From contig CAJTKM010000014.1 in NCBI GenBank assembly GCA_910576545.1, positions 17,621 to 81,620 of the forward strand: a DNA stretch of 64,000 nt, written 5' to 3'. Positions within the stretch are counted from its first letter, which is position 1. Every line of letters starts with the position of its first letter. A model generated the notes under the pieces. It was not told the origin of the DNA. It did no database searches and worked only from the letters and a program-made list of their open reading frames with translations. Positions 62,653 to 64,000 of this stretch are shown piece after piece. This stretch comes from Lachnospiraceae bacterium (GTDB lineage Bacteria; Bacillota; Clostridia; Lachnospirales; Anaerotignaceae). Made by a program: the position numbers and the translations under genes.

Positions 62653-62660
62653 TTACGGTA

Positions 62661-63269
62661 TTATTTTGTTCCGCAAGCCATACAAGCCGTATTTCCTACA
62701 CGCTCCCATGTAACATTTGAAAAGTGCCTTGAAAGCAATTTGCAAATTTCACTTTCAGAGTAAATCTTTACGTCCCCCTCTTTACTATACTTCATATAGA
62801 AATTCATAATAGCTCGCCCGATTGTGGGTTGCCAACAATCGCACAAAATAAAAGTTCCATTAGGCTTTAACACTCTATCAATTTCTGATAAGACTCTTTC
62901 CGGCGCAGGATAATGGTGAAAAGAGTCATTGCAATACACAACATCAAAGAAACAGTCGGAAAAAGGGAGTTGTTCGCTATCACCTAAAATGAGCGTTGCC
63001 CTGTTTTCTAATTTCTTCTGTGCAATTTCTAACATCTTTTCAGATAAATCAAGCCCATACAGTATTTTGCTATTGTCTTGCTGCAATATGAGCTTCATTA
63101 CTTCCCCGGTTCCGCACCCTAAATCTAATGCCGTTTGATAAGATATGCTTTTCAGCCTATTGATGATAACAGGATATAATGTGCGGGCGTGCTGCCCTTT
63201 TATATCGCAGTCATAGGTTGGAGCTTGTTGGTTAAAGGCTATTTTTGATTTTTGCTTTGCGCTATTCAT
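62661..63269 (-). CDS. Class I SAM-dependent methyltransferase
   Basis: 202 residues. Motif I LDLGCGTGEVM, the following acidic residue (GLDLSE), motif II-type SEQLPFSDCFFDVVYCND and the FHHYPAPERVLSEIDRVLKPNG segment match the UbiE/methyltransferase-11 group. Such enzymes methylate small molecules such as quinones, antibiotics or metal compounds; the substrate is not known. It is the first gene of the cassette. The ATG has AAAGGAGG. The C-terminus ends with a short Cys-containing tail (ACMACG). Confidence 0.88.
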   Translation of the reverse strand: MNSAKQKSKIAFNQQAPTYDCDIKGQHARTLYPVIINRLKSISYQTALDLGCGTGEVMKLILQQDNSKILYGLDLSEKMLEIAQKKLENRATLILGDSEQLPFSDCFFDVVYCNDSFHHYPAPERVLSEIDRVLKPNGTFILCDCWQPTIGRAIMNFYMKYSKEGDVKIYSESEICKLLSRHFSNVTWERVGNTACMACGTK

Positions 63270-63293
63270 ATATACAGCCTCCTTTCAGAGAAA

Positions 63294-63322
63294 ATTATAG
63301 CACCGCCTTTCCGAAAAGTCAA
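63294..63322 (-). promoter_or_regulatory. Cassette promoter
   Basis: On the minus strand TTGACT, 17 nt, TATAAT. The -35 box overlaps the operator at 63320-63342. Confidence 0.75.
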
Positions 63323-63342
63323 TGAATGATATTCACTCATTG
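63320..63342. promoter_or_regulatory. TetR-type operator, copy 4 (methyltransferase promoter)
   Basis: CAATGAATGA-TAT-TCACTCATTG, 10-bp dyad with one mismatch, overlapping the -35 box. Confidence 0.8.
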
Positions 63343-63675
63343 ATATAGTGCTATATTTAGGTAAATTCTTTGCTATGTACACTCATTTCAATACAAGAAT
63401 AGGAGTTGTAAACTCATATAGGGTGATGTCTGAATGAAAAGAGAAGTCGAATTTGTGTACGATTTCAAGGCTTTCGGGCAAGCTGAATATTATCCCCCTT
63501 GGGAGCCACCAGTTTCCCGCTTCAGAGCCACCCGGAAATGGTATTTTCCACCTTCAGAGCCACCACAACATATTGTGGCAGCACACATATTTGATTTCAC
63601 TATAAATCTCCTTATAGTTATTCTTGGAGAACTGCCGATGCAGTATCACCAAATAATCTATAGGGAGGTCTTTTT
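63343..63675. mobile_element. Left end of an IS21-family insertion
   Basis: The istA gene follows at 63676. The stretch has repeated GAGCCACC units (GGGAGCCACC near 63501, TTCAGAGCCACC near 63521 and 63553), which resemble the multiple end repeats of IS21 elements. The terminal bases could not be fixed, and the left part (63343-63430) may still be element DNA. No other gene is seen. Confidence 0.55.
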
Positions 63676-64000
63676 ATGTTTAAGAAGACAAAAGTCAGAA
63701 GCATTCTGGAACTTCCGGGAAAAAATCTAAGCACAAGGGAGGTGTCAAAAGTTTTAGGTGTATCAAGAAATACCGTCGCTGAAGTACAGGCGTTATTCTT
63801 ACAATCGGACAAATCATGGGATGATATTTCTGAATGGGATGACGACAGGCTTTATGAACTGTTCTATCCGGATAAATTTAAATATAAACCCAGATATGCT
63901 CCGGTTGATTATTCTTACGTCCATAGAGAGTTAAAAAAGACAGGCGTCACAGAAAAGCTCCTTTGGGAAGAATACTGTGCCAGATGTGAGAAAGACGGGG
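63676..64000 (+). CDS. istA: IS21-family transposase IstA, 3' end beyond the window
   Basis: ATG at 63676 with GGGAGG; 108 codons are open to the edge. The N-terminal helix-turn-helix (STREVSKVLGVSRNTVAEV) and the following region with PDKFKYKPRYAPVDYSYVHREL are typical of IstA. Its catalytic core and the istB helper gene lie outside the window. Direction is opposite to the cassette. Confidence 0.85.
   Translation, partial: MFKKTKVRSILELPGKNLSTREVSKVLGVSRNTVAEVQALFLQSDKSWDDISEWDDDRLYELFYPDKFKYKPRYAPVDYSYVHRELKKTGVTEKLLWEEYCARCEKDG

Larger units (their letters stand above)
56760..64000 (-). mobile_element. Tn916-family integrative conjugative element, int end, right side beyond the window
   Basis: int, xis, the orf8-like and orf7-like genes occur in the order found in Tn916. 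The conjugation genes are not in the window. In place of tet(M) is a four-gene cassette (59922-63269), then an IS21-type insertion. The left boundary near 56.75 kb is approximate. Confidence 0.85.

Overview
The window looks like a chromosomal segment of an anaerobic, endospore-forming Firmicute of the class Clostridia, probably a gut Lachnospirales-type organism. The evidence is a spoIVB-spo0A pair, a SpoIIM-like gene, an [FeFe]-hydrogenase-like protein, an ECF transporter core, a CarD regulator, strong GGAGG ribosome sites, several TTG starts, and a large secreted M60 (mucin-type) peptidase beside an S-layer-homology protein. The genus cannot be fixed from the sequence alone. I saw no tRNA, rRNA or CRISPR array.

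Layout. 1-7.2 kb is housekeeping: a partial HAD phosphatase, xerD, glycerate kinase, M19 dipeptidase, class I aminotransferase, NUDIX hydrolase and spoIIM. About 7.2-13.2 kb is a degenerate mobilisable element: mobC without a relaxase, a BlaI/M56 sensor-repressor pair, a sigma-like factor and a large serine recombinase. 13.2-26.2 kb holds an ECF S component, a group B-like [FeFe] hydrogenase, a frameshifted MATE gene, a frameshifted XRE-cupin regulator, an M29 aminopeptidase, an isochorismatase-family gene, the EcfA1-A2-T module, a GIY-YIG protein, ruvAB and carD. 26.4-33.7 kb is a cell-surface locus (SLH protein, 1605-residue M60 peptidase, tandem DUF305 protein). 34-43.6 kb holds spoIVB, spo0A, a SpoVK/CbbX-like AAA+ ATPase, a second large serine recombinase, a bacterial member of the archaeal-type D-aminoacyl-tRNA deacylase family and a hybrid histidine kinase.

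43.8-55.3 kb is a long minus-strand tellurite/stress (Ter/Yce-type) gene set: trypsin-like protease, rhomboid protease, YceG-like protein, TelA, three TerD paralogues, a Ca2+-type P-type ATPase, a HAD phosphatase and a small membrane protein. TerC is absent, and the protease has an N-terminal region that resembles part of YceG. ftsZ follows at 55.4-56.6 kb.

From about 56.75 kb to the right edge lies the int end of a Tn916-family conjugative transposon (int, xis, orf8-like, orf7-like sigma factor). Where Tn916 carries tet(M), this element carries a four-gene cassette: SAM methyltransferase, TetR repressor, isoprenylcysteine-methyltransferase-like membrane protein and MATE transporter. An AATGAATGA-N3-TCATTCATT palindrome recurs upstream of the cassette genes. 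An IS21-family istA gene runs off the right edge. Two 163-bp palindromic-ended repeats, two multi-hairpin intergenic repeats and a fourfold 19-25-bp palindrome in the first mobile element are the main non-coding structures. The two strongest candidates for new biology are the TetR-controlled double-methyltransferase/MATE cassette and the Ter operon with its YceG-like/protease fusion.
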